NCBI GenBank assembly: GCA_020633465.1
Contig: JACKDN010000026.1
Span: forward strand, 47,461 to 111,460
From: Myxococcales bacterium
GTDB lineage: Bacteria > Myxococcota_A > Bradymonadia > UBA7976 > UBA1532
Reading direction: 5' to 3'
DNA length: 64,000 nucleotides
Below are positions 54,191 to 61,967 of the stretch, one piece after another. Numbering within the stretch: the first letter of the stretch is position 1; each line of letters starts with the position of its first letter. The notes beneath the pieces are model-generated. The model saw nothing but the letters and a program-made list of their open reading frames with translations, did no database searches and was not told the origin of the DNA. Made by a program: the position numbers and the translations under genes.

Positions 54191-55101
54191 GGCCGGGCCT
54201 CTACGCTGTCGGGATCGCGCAGCAGGGCGAGGAAGACGTCCTCGAACTCGGCGTCGACCGGCTCGACCTCGGCGCCGGGCACCAGCGCGTCGAGGTCGGC
54301 GCCGGCGCGGGCGACGACGCGCAGCGCGGCGCCCTCGGGCGAGACGGCGAGCACCTCGTCGAGAGGTGCCAGGCAAATCTCGGCGGCGTCGCGATCGTCG
54401 ACGGTCAGCCGCACGGTGGGGTGGCGGAAGCGGCGCACCAGTTCGGCGGGCGGACCCTCGGCCAGCAGCTTGCCCTCGTTCAGCAGGCCCACGCGGTGGC
54501 AGCGCGCGGCCTCGTCCATGTAGGGCGTGGCCAGGACGACGGCCATGCCGTCCTCGACGAAGGCGTACAGCAGATCCCACAGCTCGCGCCGGCTGACCGG
54601 ATCGACGCCGTTGCTGGGCTCGTCGAGCAGCAGCACCTTCGGCTGGTGCAGCAGCGCGCAGGCGAGGGCCAGCTTCTTGTACATGCCGCCGCTGAGCGCG
54701 TCGGCGCGGCGATCCCGGAAGCGGCCCAGGCGGGTGATCTGCAGCAGCCGGTCGGTGCGCTCGGCGCGGGCCTTGCGCGGCAGGCCGAACAGGCGGCCGA
54801 AGAAGGCCAGGTTCTCGTCGATGGTCAGGTCGCCGTACAGGCTGTACTGCTGCGGCATGTAGCCGATGGCTGCGCGGGCGGCGCCGGCGCCGATGGTCAG
54901 CGCCTCGCCGTCCAGCCGCACCGCGCCCGCGTCGGGCGGCAGCAGCCCGGCCAGCATGCGCATCGTCGTCGTCTTGCCGGCGCCGTCGGGGCCGACCAGC
55001 CCGTACAGCTCGCCCGCCTCGACGGCCAGGTCGAGGCCGTCGACGGCGGCGCGGTCGCCGTACCGGCGCACCAGCCCTTCGGCCTCGAGGGCGAGGCTCA
55101 T
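54187..55101 (-). CDS. ABC transporter ATPase, exporter subunit
   Basis: This 304-residue ATPase has Walker A GPDGAGKT, Q-loop (YMPQQYSLY), signature LSGGMYKKLALA, Walker B VLLLDEPSNGVDPVSRRELW and an H-loop in which the usual His is replaced (LATPYMDEAARC, Thr-Pro in place of Thr-His). The GPDGAGKT loop and TPYMDEA block match the first half of RbbA-type ATPases. The loss of the switch His suggests that this half may be catalytically weak and that the partner at 53252-54190 does most hydrolysis. It overlaps both neighbours by four bases. Confidence 0.93.
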   Translation of the reverse strand: MSLALEAEGLVRRYGDRAAVDGLDLAVEAGELYGLVGPDGAGKTTTMRMLAGLLPPDAGAVRLDGEALTIGAGAARAAIGYMPQQYSLYGDLTIDENLAFFGRLFGLPRKARAERTDRLLQITRLGRFRDRRADALSGGMYKKLALACALLHQPKVLLLDEPSNGVDPVSRRELWDLLYAFVEDGMAVVLATPYMDEAARCHRVGLLNEGKLLAEGPPAELVRRFRHPTVRLTVDDRDAAEICLAPLDEVLAVSPEGAALRVVARAGADLDALVPGAEVEPVDAEFEDVFLALLRDPDSVEARP

Positions 55102-56192
55102 CGCGGACCCTCCGTGCCCGGCACGGTCACCTCGACCGGCATGCCCGGGCGCAGGGCGCCGTCGGCGTTGGCCAGGGTGACGTCGACCGGGTAGACCAGC
55201 CGGTCGCGGTCGCTGCGCGTCTGCACGTTGCGCGGCGTGAACTCGGCCTCGACGCCGACGCGCGCGATGGTGCCGGTCCAGCTCCGGTCGGGCCAGGCGT
55301 CGGCCTTCACGGTGACCTCGCGGCCCGGCTTCGCCTCGGCTAGCTCGGCGTTGGCGATGTAGAACGAGGCCGTGACCGTGCGGGTGTCGATGACGGTCAG
55401 CAGCGGGAAGCCGGGGCGGGCCAGCTCGCCCGGTTCGACGGCGCGCGTCTGCACGTAGCCGTCGGTGGGGGCCTTCAGCACGCACTCCGCGGCCAGCGCC
55501 TGCGCGCGGGCGAGGCCGGCGCGGGCGCGGGCGACGTCCTGGCGCACGGCGGCGGCGCGCGCCTGCGCGGCCTCGTGCTGCCGCGTGGCGGCCTCGATCT
55601 GCGCGCCCGCGGCGTCGCGCGTGGCCCGCGCGGCGCGGATCTGCGCGTCGATGGCGCGGGCCTCGGCGGTGAGCGAGGCGGCCATCGTCTGCGCCTCGTC
55701 GAGCTGGTTCTCGGGGCGCCGCCGCCCTTGTGCAGCGTCTCGACCCGCTGCGGCCGTGCGGCGCGCCGAGCGCCGGCGGGCGTCGACCGCCTCGTGCTTC
55801 GCGCGCGTGCCCTTCACGCCCGCTTCGGCGCCGGCGGCTTGCGCCTTCGCGGCTTCCACCGCTGCGCCCGCCTGCGCGGCGGCCGCCTCGGCCGCGTGCA
55901 CGCCCGCCTCGGCCGCGGCGACGGCCGCCGTGGCCTCGGCGACGGCGGCCTCGGGCTCGGTGCAGTCGAGCTCGACCAGCACCTGGCCGGCTTTCACCGC
56001 GTCGCCCTCGTCGACCCGCACCGCGATCACGCGCGCGCCCAGCCGGGGGACGATGTCGACGCGCGTGCCCTCGATGGTGCCGCTGCTGCCGGCGGGCCCC
56101 TCGGCCTCGCGGCGCTGCTGATCGAGCTGCCAGTAGAGGACGCCCGACAGGGCCGCCACCAGCACCACGAAGATGCCCACGAAACGCTTCAT
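55098..56192 (-). CDS. HlyD-family membrane fusion protein (YhiI-like)
   Basis: This 364-residue protein has an N-terminal anchor helix (FVGIFVVLVAALSGVLYWQL), a lipoyl-like half (RLGARVIAVRVDEGDAVKAGQVLVELD), a long Ala-rich coiled-coil hairpin, the second lipoyl half (VLKAPTDGYVQTRAVEPGELA) and a beta-barrel domain. It links the ABC permeases to an outer-membrane channel. At about 55720-55755 the frame reads TAAAGRDAAQGRRRPENQ, while the next frame reads QRVETLHKGGG, the expected helix sequence. Two compensating indels therefore appear to bracket this segment. ATG 56192 overlaps the TolC-like stop and the stop overlaps the ATPase start. Confidence 0.9.
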   Translation of the reverse strand: MKRFVGIFVVLVAALSGVLYWQLDQQRREAEGPAGSSGTIEGTRVDIVPRLGARVIAVRVDEGDAVKAGQVLVELDCTEPEAAVAEATAAVAAAEAGVHAAEAAAAQAGAAVEAAKAQAAGAEAGVKGTRAKHEAVDARRRSARRTAAAGRDAAQGRRRPENQLDEAQTMAASLTAEARAIDAQIRAARATRDAAGAQIEAATRQHEAAQARAAAVRQDVARARAGLARAQALAAECVLKAPTDGYVQTRAVEPGELARPGFPLLTVIDTRTVTASFYIANAELAEAKPGREVTVKADAWPDRSWTGTIARVGVEAEFTPRNVQTRSDRDRLVYPVDVTLANADGALRPGMPVEVTVPGTEGPR

Positions 56193-57504
56193 CGGTCGGA
56201 CTCCAAGGCGACGCCGTCGGCGCGCAGTCGGTCGGCGCGGGCGCGGGCGGCGTCGAAGCGGGCGCGCGTGCGGGCCAGGCGCGCGCGGCGTCGAGGCGAT
56301 CGGCCGCGCGCTCCAGGTCGAGGTGCGTGGCGGCGCCGGCCGCGCGGGCCGCCTCGGCGGCCTTCAGGTACACTCTCGGCCGCCTCGACGCTGCGCGCGC
56401 GCGGCGTCGGCCGAGGCGCGCGCCGCGTACAGCCGCGCGGCGGCCTCGGCGCGCGCGCGGGCGGCGTCCTCGTCGGCGGCGCGGGCGCCCCGCCTCGAGG
56501 GCGTCCACCTCGGCGTCGAGCTGGCGCGCGTGGCGGCGACGCTGGTCGCCGTCGAAGAGGGGCCAGGTGAGCTGCGCGCCCACCTGCCAAGCGAGGCCGG
56601 GATCGGTCTCGACGAAGGTGCGGGGATCCTGCCAGGCGCCGCTGGCCTTCACGTCGAGCGTCGGCCAGAACGCGCGGTCGACCGCCTCGCGGCTGTGCCG
56701 CCGAGCCCGCGCGACGGCGCGCAGACGCGCCACGCCGGGCGGCGGCTCGGCGGCCTCGGCGGGATCGGCGGCCAGCGCGGGCAGCGGGTCGGCGAGCGTG
56801 ATCGCTTCGCGCGCGGGCAGACCCAAGAGCAGCCGCAGCGACTCCTGCGCGCGCGCCGCGCCCGCCTCGGCGTCGGCCAGGCGAGCTTCGAGGTCGGCGA
56901 CGCGGCTGTTCGCGGCGGCGACGTCGATGTCGGCGGCCATGCCGGTCGCGCGCCGCGCCTCGGCGTCGGCCCGCGCCTCGCGCGCGGTGGCCAGCGCCTT
57001 GGTGGTGACGCGCTGCACCTCGGCGAAGAAGGCGGCCGCGGCGTAGGCGTTGCGCACCGCCCAGGCGAGCTCGGCGGCCCGGGCGCGGGCCTCTTGTCGC
57101 GTGGCGTCGGCCCCCGCCTCGGCCGCGGCATGCATGGCCGAACGCTCGCCGAAGTCGAGCGCACGCCAGCCCGCCTCGAGGCCGACGGCGCCGGTGTAGC
57201 GCTGGCCGATCTCGCGCTCGAAGCTCAGCGGCGCGGCCGCGCCCGGCGGCGTGAGCCCGGTGTCGATGGACAGGGTGGGCACGGGCCCCTGCGCGGCCAC
57301 GCGCCCGAAGGCCTGCACGCGCGGCAGCCACGCGCTGCCCACCCGGTCGGCGCCGGCCTCGGCCGCGTCGACCGAGCGCTCGGCCGCGGCCAGCGCCGGG
57401 TGCCGCGCCAGCACGCGCTCGACCGCGGCGCGCAGGGTCAGGCCGTCGCCCGGCGTGGCGGGCGCCAGCAGCGCGACGGCGAGCGAGGTGGTGAGGACGA
57501 ACAT
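56189..57504 (-). pseudogene. TolC-like outer-membrane efflux protein, multiply frameshifted
   Basis: ATG 57504, behind GGAGG, opens a signal peptide (MFVLTTSLAVALLAPATPG) and the start of an outer-membrane efflux protein: two long helices around LRAAVERVLARHPALAAAERS and ARAAELAWAVRNAYAAAAF. The frame is good to about 56510. Over the last 320 bases the family's coiled helix is spread over three frames, for example EDAARARAEAAARLYAARASADAARA, then VYLKAAEAARAAGAATHLDLERAADRL, then LARTRARFDAARARADRL. At least four single-base changes near 56487, 56392, 56375 and 56284 are needed. The stop overlaps hlyD normally. Either the gene is decaying or this GC-rich stretch is mis-assembled. Confidence 0.82.
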
Positions 57505-57610
57505 GGGGAGCCTCCGGTTCGGGCCGCCACCTTGGCAACGGCCGTGCCACGCGCCCCGCCGCGGCACGGCGGGCCGAGAGCCGCGGCGATCGTCAGGCGG
57601 GCCGACAGGG

Positions 57611-57629
57611 GGTGTCGGTTTGCCTTACA
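57611..57629. repeat. Direct repeat copy 1 flanking the hexamer palindrome
   Basis: GGTGTCGGTTT followed by GCCTTACA matches the copy at 58180-58198 (GGTGTCGGTTT, CCTTTACA) at 17 of 19 positions and in the same orientation. The two copies lie about 50 bases outside the outermost arrays, as target-site or att-like direct repeats would, although they are longer than typical target duplications. Confidence 0.6.
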
Positions 57630-57662
57630 CCACAGCGGGAGATGGAGCAGGGCGTCCGAAGA

Positions 57663-57692
57663 CGTGCACGTGCACGTGCCCGTGCCCGTGCC
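57663..57692. repeat. Hexamer array 1, CGTGC(A/C) x5
   Basis: Five tandem units: CGTGCA twice and CGTGCC three times. Its reverse complement corresponds to array 4 at 58096-58125, equidistant from the 57,894 centre. Confidence 0.95.
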
Positions 57693-57726
57693 CGAAGCCG
57701 CGCCCCCACTGTGCACCGCTGCACGA

Positions 57727-57825
57727 CGCGCGCAGGCCGAAGGACCCTTGACCTTGACCTTGACCTTGACCTTCCCCAAAGCCGCGCACCCAGCCTCGAC
57801 ACGGCACTGCGCGCGCAGGCCGAAG
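57727..57825. repeat. 16-base direct repeat inside the left arm
   Basis: CGCGCGCAGGCCGAAG occurs identically at 57727-57742 and 57810-57825, either side of array 2. The reverse complement of its first 13 bases is at 57965-57977, and of 11 bases at 57905-57915. Confidence 0.85.
57748..57771. repeat. Hexamer array 2, TTGACC x4
   Basis: Four perfect units of TTGACC. Array 3 (58018-58041) is its exact reverse complement, so the pair forms 24 bp perfectly complementary arms 246 bases apart. Confidence 0.95.
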
Positions 57826-58017
57826 CCAACGCGTCCCCACCTCTTCCTTTCCAGCACCTCCATCTTCGATCGAAGTCGGACCCCTCGGACTGAAACGCCA
57901 GCGTGGCCTGCGCGCCTTGCGACGGCGCGTGCGCAGGTGCGCGGCGGGGAGGTCAAGGGGATCGCGGCCTGCGCGCGTCGCGATGGCGTGTGGGCGGGGG
58001 CGCGGCAGGAAGGGCAC

Positions 58018-58041
58018 GGTCAAGGTCAAGGTCAAGGTCAA
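58018..58041. repeat. Hexamer array 3, GGTCAA x4
   Basis: Four perfect units of GGTCAA, the exact reverse complement of array 2. A lone extra unit (GGTCAAGGGG) occurs at 57951-57960 and the same ten bases end this array at 58036-58045. Confidence 0.95.
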
Positions 58042-58095
58042 GGGGTTCCCGATCGATCCGTCCGCTTCGGTTGCTGGTGGTGGCTCGGTTGGGTC

Positions 58096-58125
58096 GGGCA
58101 CGCGCACGGGCACGGGCACGGGCAC
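58096..58125. repeat. Hexamer array 4, GGGCAC x5
   Basis: Five units of GGGCAC, the second degenerate (GCGCAC). It is the inverted counterpart of array 1. Confidence 0.93.
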
Positions 58126-58179
58126 GTCCTCCGGCTCCCACGTCGTGCGGGACCGGGCGTCGTCGAGCGCCCTGCTTGG

Positions 58180-58198
58180 GGTGTCGGTTTCCTTTACA
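58180..58198. repeat. Direct repeat copy 2 flanking the hexamer palindrome
   Basis: This second copy of the 19-base repeat described at 57611 ends in TTTACA about 90 bases before the sensor kinase start, so part of it may also serve as a -10 region for that gene. Confidence 0.6.
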
Positions 58199-58286
58199 TT
58201 GAGACCGCGCGCGGCCGCGGAGCGCTGGGCCGCGGGGCTCGGCCGGGCCTTTGCAGAGGCGTCCGGCGCGTTCGCCGGAGGCCTCC

Positions 58287-59609
58287 ATGGCGCAGCCCGA
58301 CACGTCGATCCTCGAGAGCCGCTTCGCGCACGAGTTGGCCGGCTTCGTCACGCTCATCGGGCGGCTGCGCACCGCGGCGTTGGTGCTGCTGACCACGCTC
58401 GGCCTGGCGCTCTGGTGGGCGGGCGATGGGGGCTGGCGGCTGATCGTCCTCGCTCTCGCCGGCGTCGCGCTGGTGGCGTCGCTGCTGATCGAAGGGCGCG
58501 CGCCGCAGGTGACGCCGGGCCTGCTGGTGCGCCGCGTGGGCACCGTCTTCCTCTTGCACACGGCGATCATCGCGACGACGGGCGGCGTCGAGAGCCCGGT
58601 GCTGCCGGTCTTCGTGCCGGTCAGCGTGGTGCTGGCGGTGGCCATCGGCCGTAAGACCTGGGCGGCGGTCGCCGCGGGCGTGCTGTCGGTCACGGTGCTG
58701 CTGTTGTTGGCGCTGCGGCTGACCGGGGTGGCCGAGATGGCCGTGCCGCAGCTCATCCGGATCGCGCCCACCGCGCCCTACGATCCGCTGTTCCTGGTGA
58801 CGACGGCCCTGGTGATGACGCTGATCCTCACCGTCGGCGCCTCCATCGGCGTCGTGCTGCGCCAGCACCTCGACCGGGCCGCGGCGGCGGTGGCCGAGGC
58901 GCGGGCCGAGACGCTGGCGACGCTGAAGGCGCAGCACGACGAGCTGGGCGAGCTGTCGAGCGCGTTGGCGCACGAGCTGAAGAACCCGCTGGCCGCCATC
59001 CACACCCTGAGCGACCTGGTGGCGCGCAAGCTGGCGCCGGGCAGCCGCGAGGCCGAGCAGATGGGCGTCCTGGTGGGCGAGGTGCGGCGCCTGGGCGGCA
59101 TCCTCGACGAGTTCCTCAACCTGTCGCGGCCGGTGCGCGGCCTGGCCGCGGTGGACGTCGAGCCGGCGCAGGTTGTGGGGCGCGTGGCGCGGCTGTACGA
59201 AGCCACGGCCGCGGCGCGCGGCGTGACGCTCGAGGTCGACGTGGACGCCGCCGGCCCCCTGCGCTGTGATCCGCGCAAGGTGCAGCAGGTGCTCATCAAC
59301 CTGGTCGAGAACGCGCTGCACGCGCTGGGCGCCGGCGGCCGCCTCTGGCTGGGCGCCCGGGCGGCGGGCGAGGGCGTCGCCTTCACCGTGCGCGACGACG
59401 GCCCCGGCCTGCCGAAGGAGCCCCGCGCCCGCCTGTTCGAGTCCGGCGTCACCACGCGCTCCGATGGCAGCGGCCTGGGGCTGACCGTCGCGCGCGCCAT
59501 TGCCGCACAGCACGGCGGCGAGCTCACGCTGGACGACGCGGACGGCGGCGGAGCGCTGGCCACCCTGACCCTGCCCCGCCACCCGCCCGCGCTGGAGGAC
59601 GCCCCGTGA
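58287..59609 (+). CDS. Membrane-bound sensor histidine kinase
   Basis: This 440-residue kinase has six N-terminal membrane helices (about 25-190, including AALVLLTTLGLALWWAG, LIVLALAGVALVASLLI and FLVTTALVMTLILTVGA) with little external sequence, so it probably senses something in the membrane, such as quinone state. HisKA follows with phospho-acceptor His229 (SALAHELKNPLAAIHTL), then HATPase (NLVENALHALGAGG, RDDGPGLPKEPRA, SDGSGLGLTVARA). This layout resembles the RegB/PrrB and ZraS-like group. ATG 58287 follows GGAGGCCTCC. It overlaps the NtrC regulator gene by four bases, so the two form a cognate pair. Confidence 0.93.
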   Translation: MAQPDTSILESRFAHELAGFVTLIGRLRTAALVLLTTLGLALWWAGDGGWRLIVLALAGVALVASLLIEGRAPQVTPGLLVRRVGTVFLLHTAIIATTGGVESPVLPVFVPVSVVLAVAIGRKTWAAVAAGVLSVTVLLLLALRLTGVAEMAVPQLIRIAPTAPYDPLFLVTTALVMTLILTVGASIGVVLRQHLDRAAAAVAEARAETLATLKAQHDELGELSSALAHELKNPLAAIHTLSDLVARKLAPGSREAEQMGVLVGEVRRLGGILDEFLNLSRPVRGLAAVDVEPAQVVGRVARLYEATAAARGVTLEVDVDAAGPLRCDPRKVQQVLINLVENALHALGAGGRLWLGARAAGEGVAFTVRDDGPGLPKEPRARLFESGVTTRSDGSGLGLTVARAIAAQHGGELTLDDADGGGALATLTLPRHPPALEDAP

Positions 59610-60931
59610 ACCCGAAGATCCTGATCGTCGACGACGAGCCGGCCGTGCGCTACGCGCTGCGGGCGCTCTTGGAAGAGGAGGGCTTCGCCGTCGACGAGGC
59701 CCCGGACGGGCAGGCGGGGCTCGAGCGGGTCGAGGCGGGGGGCGTCGACCTCGTGTTGAGCGACCTGCGCATGCCCAAGCTCGACGGCATGGGGCTGCTG
59801 GACGCGGTCGTCGCGCGGCCGCGCGCGCCGAAGGTGATCCTCATCACCGCGCACGGCAACGAGCGCGCGGCGGTCGAGGCGATGAAGCGCGGCGCCATCG
59901 ACTACTTCGCCAAGCCCTTCGACAACGACGAGATCGTGCGGGTGGTCCGGCGCGCGCTCGAGACCGCGCGGCTGACCGACGAGAACCGGCGGCTGCGCGC
60001 CGAGCTGGCGCTGGCGCGCCACATGGTGTTCGAGAGTGAGGCCATGCGGTGCGTCGCCGAGCGGGTCGAGCGCGCGGCCGGGCGCGACGTGACCGTCCTG
60101 ATCACCGGCGAGACGGGCACGGGCAAGGAGCTGGTGGCGCGGGCGCTGGTGCGTGCGTCGGCGCGGGCCGACCGGCCCTACGTGCGCTTCAACTGCGCGG
60201 CGCTGACCGACTCGCTGGCGGAGGCCGAGCTGTTCGGCCACAAGGCGGGCGCCTTCACCGGCGCGGCCAAGGCGCGGCGGGGCGTCTTCGGCGAGGCCGA
60301 CGGCGGCACGCTGCTGCTCGACGAGGTGGGCGAGCTGGACCTGCGCATCCAGGGCGCGCTGCTGCGCACGCTGCAGGACGGGGAGATCCGCGCGGTCGGC
60401 GCCGATCGGTCCGAGCGCGTCGACGTGCGGCTGGTGGCCGCGACCCACCGCGACCTGCGCGCCGAGGTCGAGGCCGGGCGCTTCCGGCAGGACCTGTACT
60501 ACCGCCTGAACGTCGTCACCATCCACCTGCCGCCCCTGCGCGAGCGCCCCGAGGACGTGGCGCCGCTGGCCGAGCACTTCGCCCGCCGCTTCGGCGCCCA
60601 GTTCGGGCTGGCCGACGTGCGCCTGGCCCCGCGCCTGCTGCGCCGCCTCGAGGCGATGCCCTGGCCGGGCAACGTGCGCGAGCTGGAGCACGTGGTCGAG
60701 TCGCTGGTGGCCCTGGCCGACGGCCCCGCGATCGACGACGTCGCCGACCTGCACGAGGCCGCCGACGGCGCGCCGGCCCTCGACCTGAAGGCCCGCGTGG
60801 CCCGCTTCGAGAAGCGGGTGGTGGGCGACGCGCTCGCCCGCGCCGGCGGCAACCAGAGCGAAGCCGCCCGCCAGCTCGGGGTCAGCCGCGTGACCCTGAT
60901 CGACAAGCTGAACAAGTACGGGCTGCGCTGA
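59606..60931 (+). CDS. NtrC-family sigma-54 response regulator
   Basis: This 441-residue regulator has a receiver (Asp53 in LSDLRMP, Lys103 in FAKPFD), a complete AAA+ domain with Walker A GETGTGKE (168-175), GAFTGA (215-220), GGTLLLDEVGEL and FRQDLYYRLNV, and a C-terminal Fis-type helix-turn-helix (NQSEAARQLGVSRVTLIDKL). Phosphorylated by the overlapping upstream kinase, it would drive RpoN promoters. It is a paralogue of the regulator at 27673-29046. A degraded copy of its receiver-coding DNA lies at 61875-61967. Confidence 0.95.
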   Translation: MNPKILIVDDEPAVRYALRALLEEEGFAVDEAPDGQAGLERVEAGGVDLVLSDLRMPKLDGMGLLDAVVARPRAPKVILITAHGNERAAVEAMKRGAIDYFAKPFDNDEIVRVVRRALETARLTDENRRLRAELALARHMVFESEAMRCVAERVERAAGRDVTVLITGETGTGKELVARALVRASARADRPYVRFNCAALTDSLAEAELFGHKAGAFTGAAKARRGVFGEADGGTLLLDEVGELDLRIQGALLRTLQDGEIRAVGADRSERVDVRLVAATHRDLRAEVEAGRFRQDLYYRLNVVTIHLPPLRERPEDVAPLAEHFARRFGAQFGLADVRLAPRLLRRLEAMPWPGNVRELEHVVESLVALADGPAIDDVADLHEAADGAPALDLKARVARFEKRVVGDALARAGGNQSEAARQLGVSRVTLIDKLNKYGLR

Positions 60932-60951
60932 GGCCGTCTTCTCGATCCCGC

Positions 60952-61020
60952 GGGTCCTCGAGACCCACCGGCTGTCAGCCCGCCCGTCACGCTGGGACGT
61001 TCAGCGGACCAACGGGTCCG
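60952..61020. terminator. Two hairpins between convergent genes
   Basis: GGGTC-CTCGA-GACCC (60952-60966) and CGGACC-AACG-GGTCCG (61005-61020) lie between the end of the NtrC gene and the end of the convergent lipoprotein gene. Neither has a T tract. Together they could stop transcription from both directions. Confidence 0.35.
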
Positions 61021-61049
61021 AGGCACTTCGGCGCTGATCCCCAGCCTGT

Positions 61050-61793
61050 TCACTCACCCGCGTCGCGCGTCACGGCTGCCGACGTCCACGGATCCTCTGG
61101 GCAGCCCGTCATGGAGAAATAGATCGCGCCACAGCCCTCCGCGCCTTCGAAGGGGATCACGACTGGCTCGCCCGTGTCGGTCCAGTGTCCGGTCACGCGG
61201 CCGCTGGCGACGGGGCCGACCGGAGGACGCGCCTCGTAGTCCCATCCGCGTGACCATAGGACGGCAGGAAGGAGCTCGGTAAACGTCACCGTACCCTCGA
61301 ACGTGCGGCAGTCGTCCCAGCAGTAGCTGCCGTTCTCGACGGTCGCACTGGCGGTTTCGATCACGTCCTCCGACCAGCGAACCGGGACGAAATACTCACC
61401 ATGACTGCTCGATACGTCGCTACTTAGGCATTCCCTCTGGCCATAGCCGAGCCTCAGCACCAGGTACCAACCGTGACCGCTCGACAATCCGTGGCCGTCG
61501 GAGCAGAGGAACTGGGCGCTTGGTGCGGTGATGCGCGCCACCGTACCCATGTCGGCACCGGCGGTGTCGCCGTCACCCGACGGGAGCACGTCGGCCGGCG
61601 CCGTGGCGTCCACCGCCGACCCCAGGTCGAGGCCCATCTCGGATGGCGTCGCCGCGTCGGTGGGTTCGTCGGACACCTGGACGCAGCCACCGGCCAGCGC
61701 AGCGAGGGCGCCGATCGCGATGGTCGCCGGCGTGGGCAGACGGCGCTTCGGTACACCTCGCCCGGACGGGCGCGGGAGCAGCGAACGAAACAA
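61050..61793 (-). CDS. Lipoprotein of unknown function, atypical composition
   Basis: This 247-residue predicted lipoprotein begins at a TTG (61793) with GAAAGGG upstream, giving a long leader that ends in the lipobox ALAGGC. An Asp/Ala/Pro/Thr-rich linker follows, then a compact beta-rich domain with two pairs of cysteines (FLCSDGH, RECLSSD, YCWDDCR, EGCGAIYFSMTGC). I recognise no family. Its GC is lower than in neighbouring genes and its Ser, Thr and Tyr content higher, which suggests acquisition. Just upstream lies the degraded receiver fragment, so this block was probably inserted or rearranged. Confidence 0.6.
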   Translation of the reverse strand: MFRSLLPRPSGRGVPKRRLPTPATIAIGALAALAGGCVQVSDEPTDAATPSEMGLDLGSAVDATAPADVLPSGDGDTAGADMGTVARITAPSAQFLCSDGHGLSSGHGWYLVLRLGYGQRECLSSDVSSSHGEYFVPVRWSEDVIETASATVENGSYCWDDCRTFEGTVTFTELLPAVLWSRGWDYEARPPVGPVASGRVTGHWTDTGEPVVIPFEGAEGCGAIYFSMTGCPEDPWTSAAVTRDAGE

Positions 61794-61874
61794 CAGAGTG
61801 CCCTTTCACCCGGAGCAACTCGCTGTCTACGCCTCCTCTCCGCCCCTCGTCAAGTGCACGGGATGGGCCAGAAC

Positions 61875-61967
61875 GCATACCCAAGCGGGACGCGGACGTC
61901 GCGCGGCCGCGCGCTCCGAAGTGATCCTCATCACCGCGCCCGCCATGGGACTGCGCGACGGTCGAGG
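61875..61967 (+). pseudogene. Degenerate receiver-domain fragment
   Basis: Bases 61889-61939 match 59801-59852 in the NtrC gene with two mismatches and one deleted base over 52 positions. The match begins with a shorter piece (61875-61886, the MPK codons) after an 18-base gap and fades out by about 61967. It covers the region around 'RPRAPKVILITAH' of the receiver and lies in a frame now broken by the deletion. It is not translated as part of any intact gene, and it ends at the stop of the convergent glutathione transferase gene. It is either a partial duplication of the regulator gene 2 kb away or the remnant of a close paralogue. Confidence 0.7.

Larger units (their letters stand above)
57505..58286. 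other. 782 bp non-coding region with nested inverted hexamer arrays
   Basis: No plausible gene lies here; open frames across it only translate tandem hexamers. It holds four hexanucleotide arrays arranged symmetrically about position 57,894: array 1 (57663-57692) mirrors array 4 (58096-58125), array 2 (57748-57771) mirrors array 3 (58018-58041), and a 13-base element at 57810-57822 mirrors 57965-57977. A near-identical 19-base direct repeat lies outside the arms (57611 and 58180). It sits between divergent genes, the exporter operon and a sensor kinase, and so must also contain their promoters, which I cannot pinpoint. Confidence 0.85.

Noticed and set aside
57438..58202. Several open frames of 80-240 codons across 57.4-58.6 kb on both strands
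   Set aside because: Inside the palindrome they only translate the hexamer arrays (Val-His, Ala-Arg, Thr-Leu or Gly-Gln repeats) and have no conserved motif or ribosome-binding site. One frame merely extends into the true kinase gene in the wrong phase.
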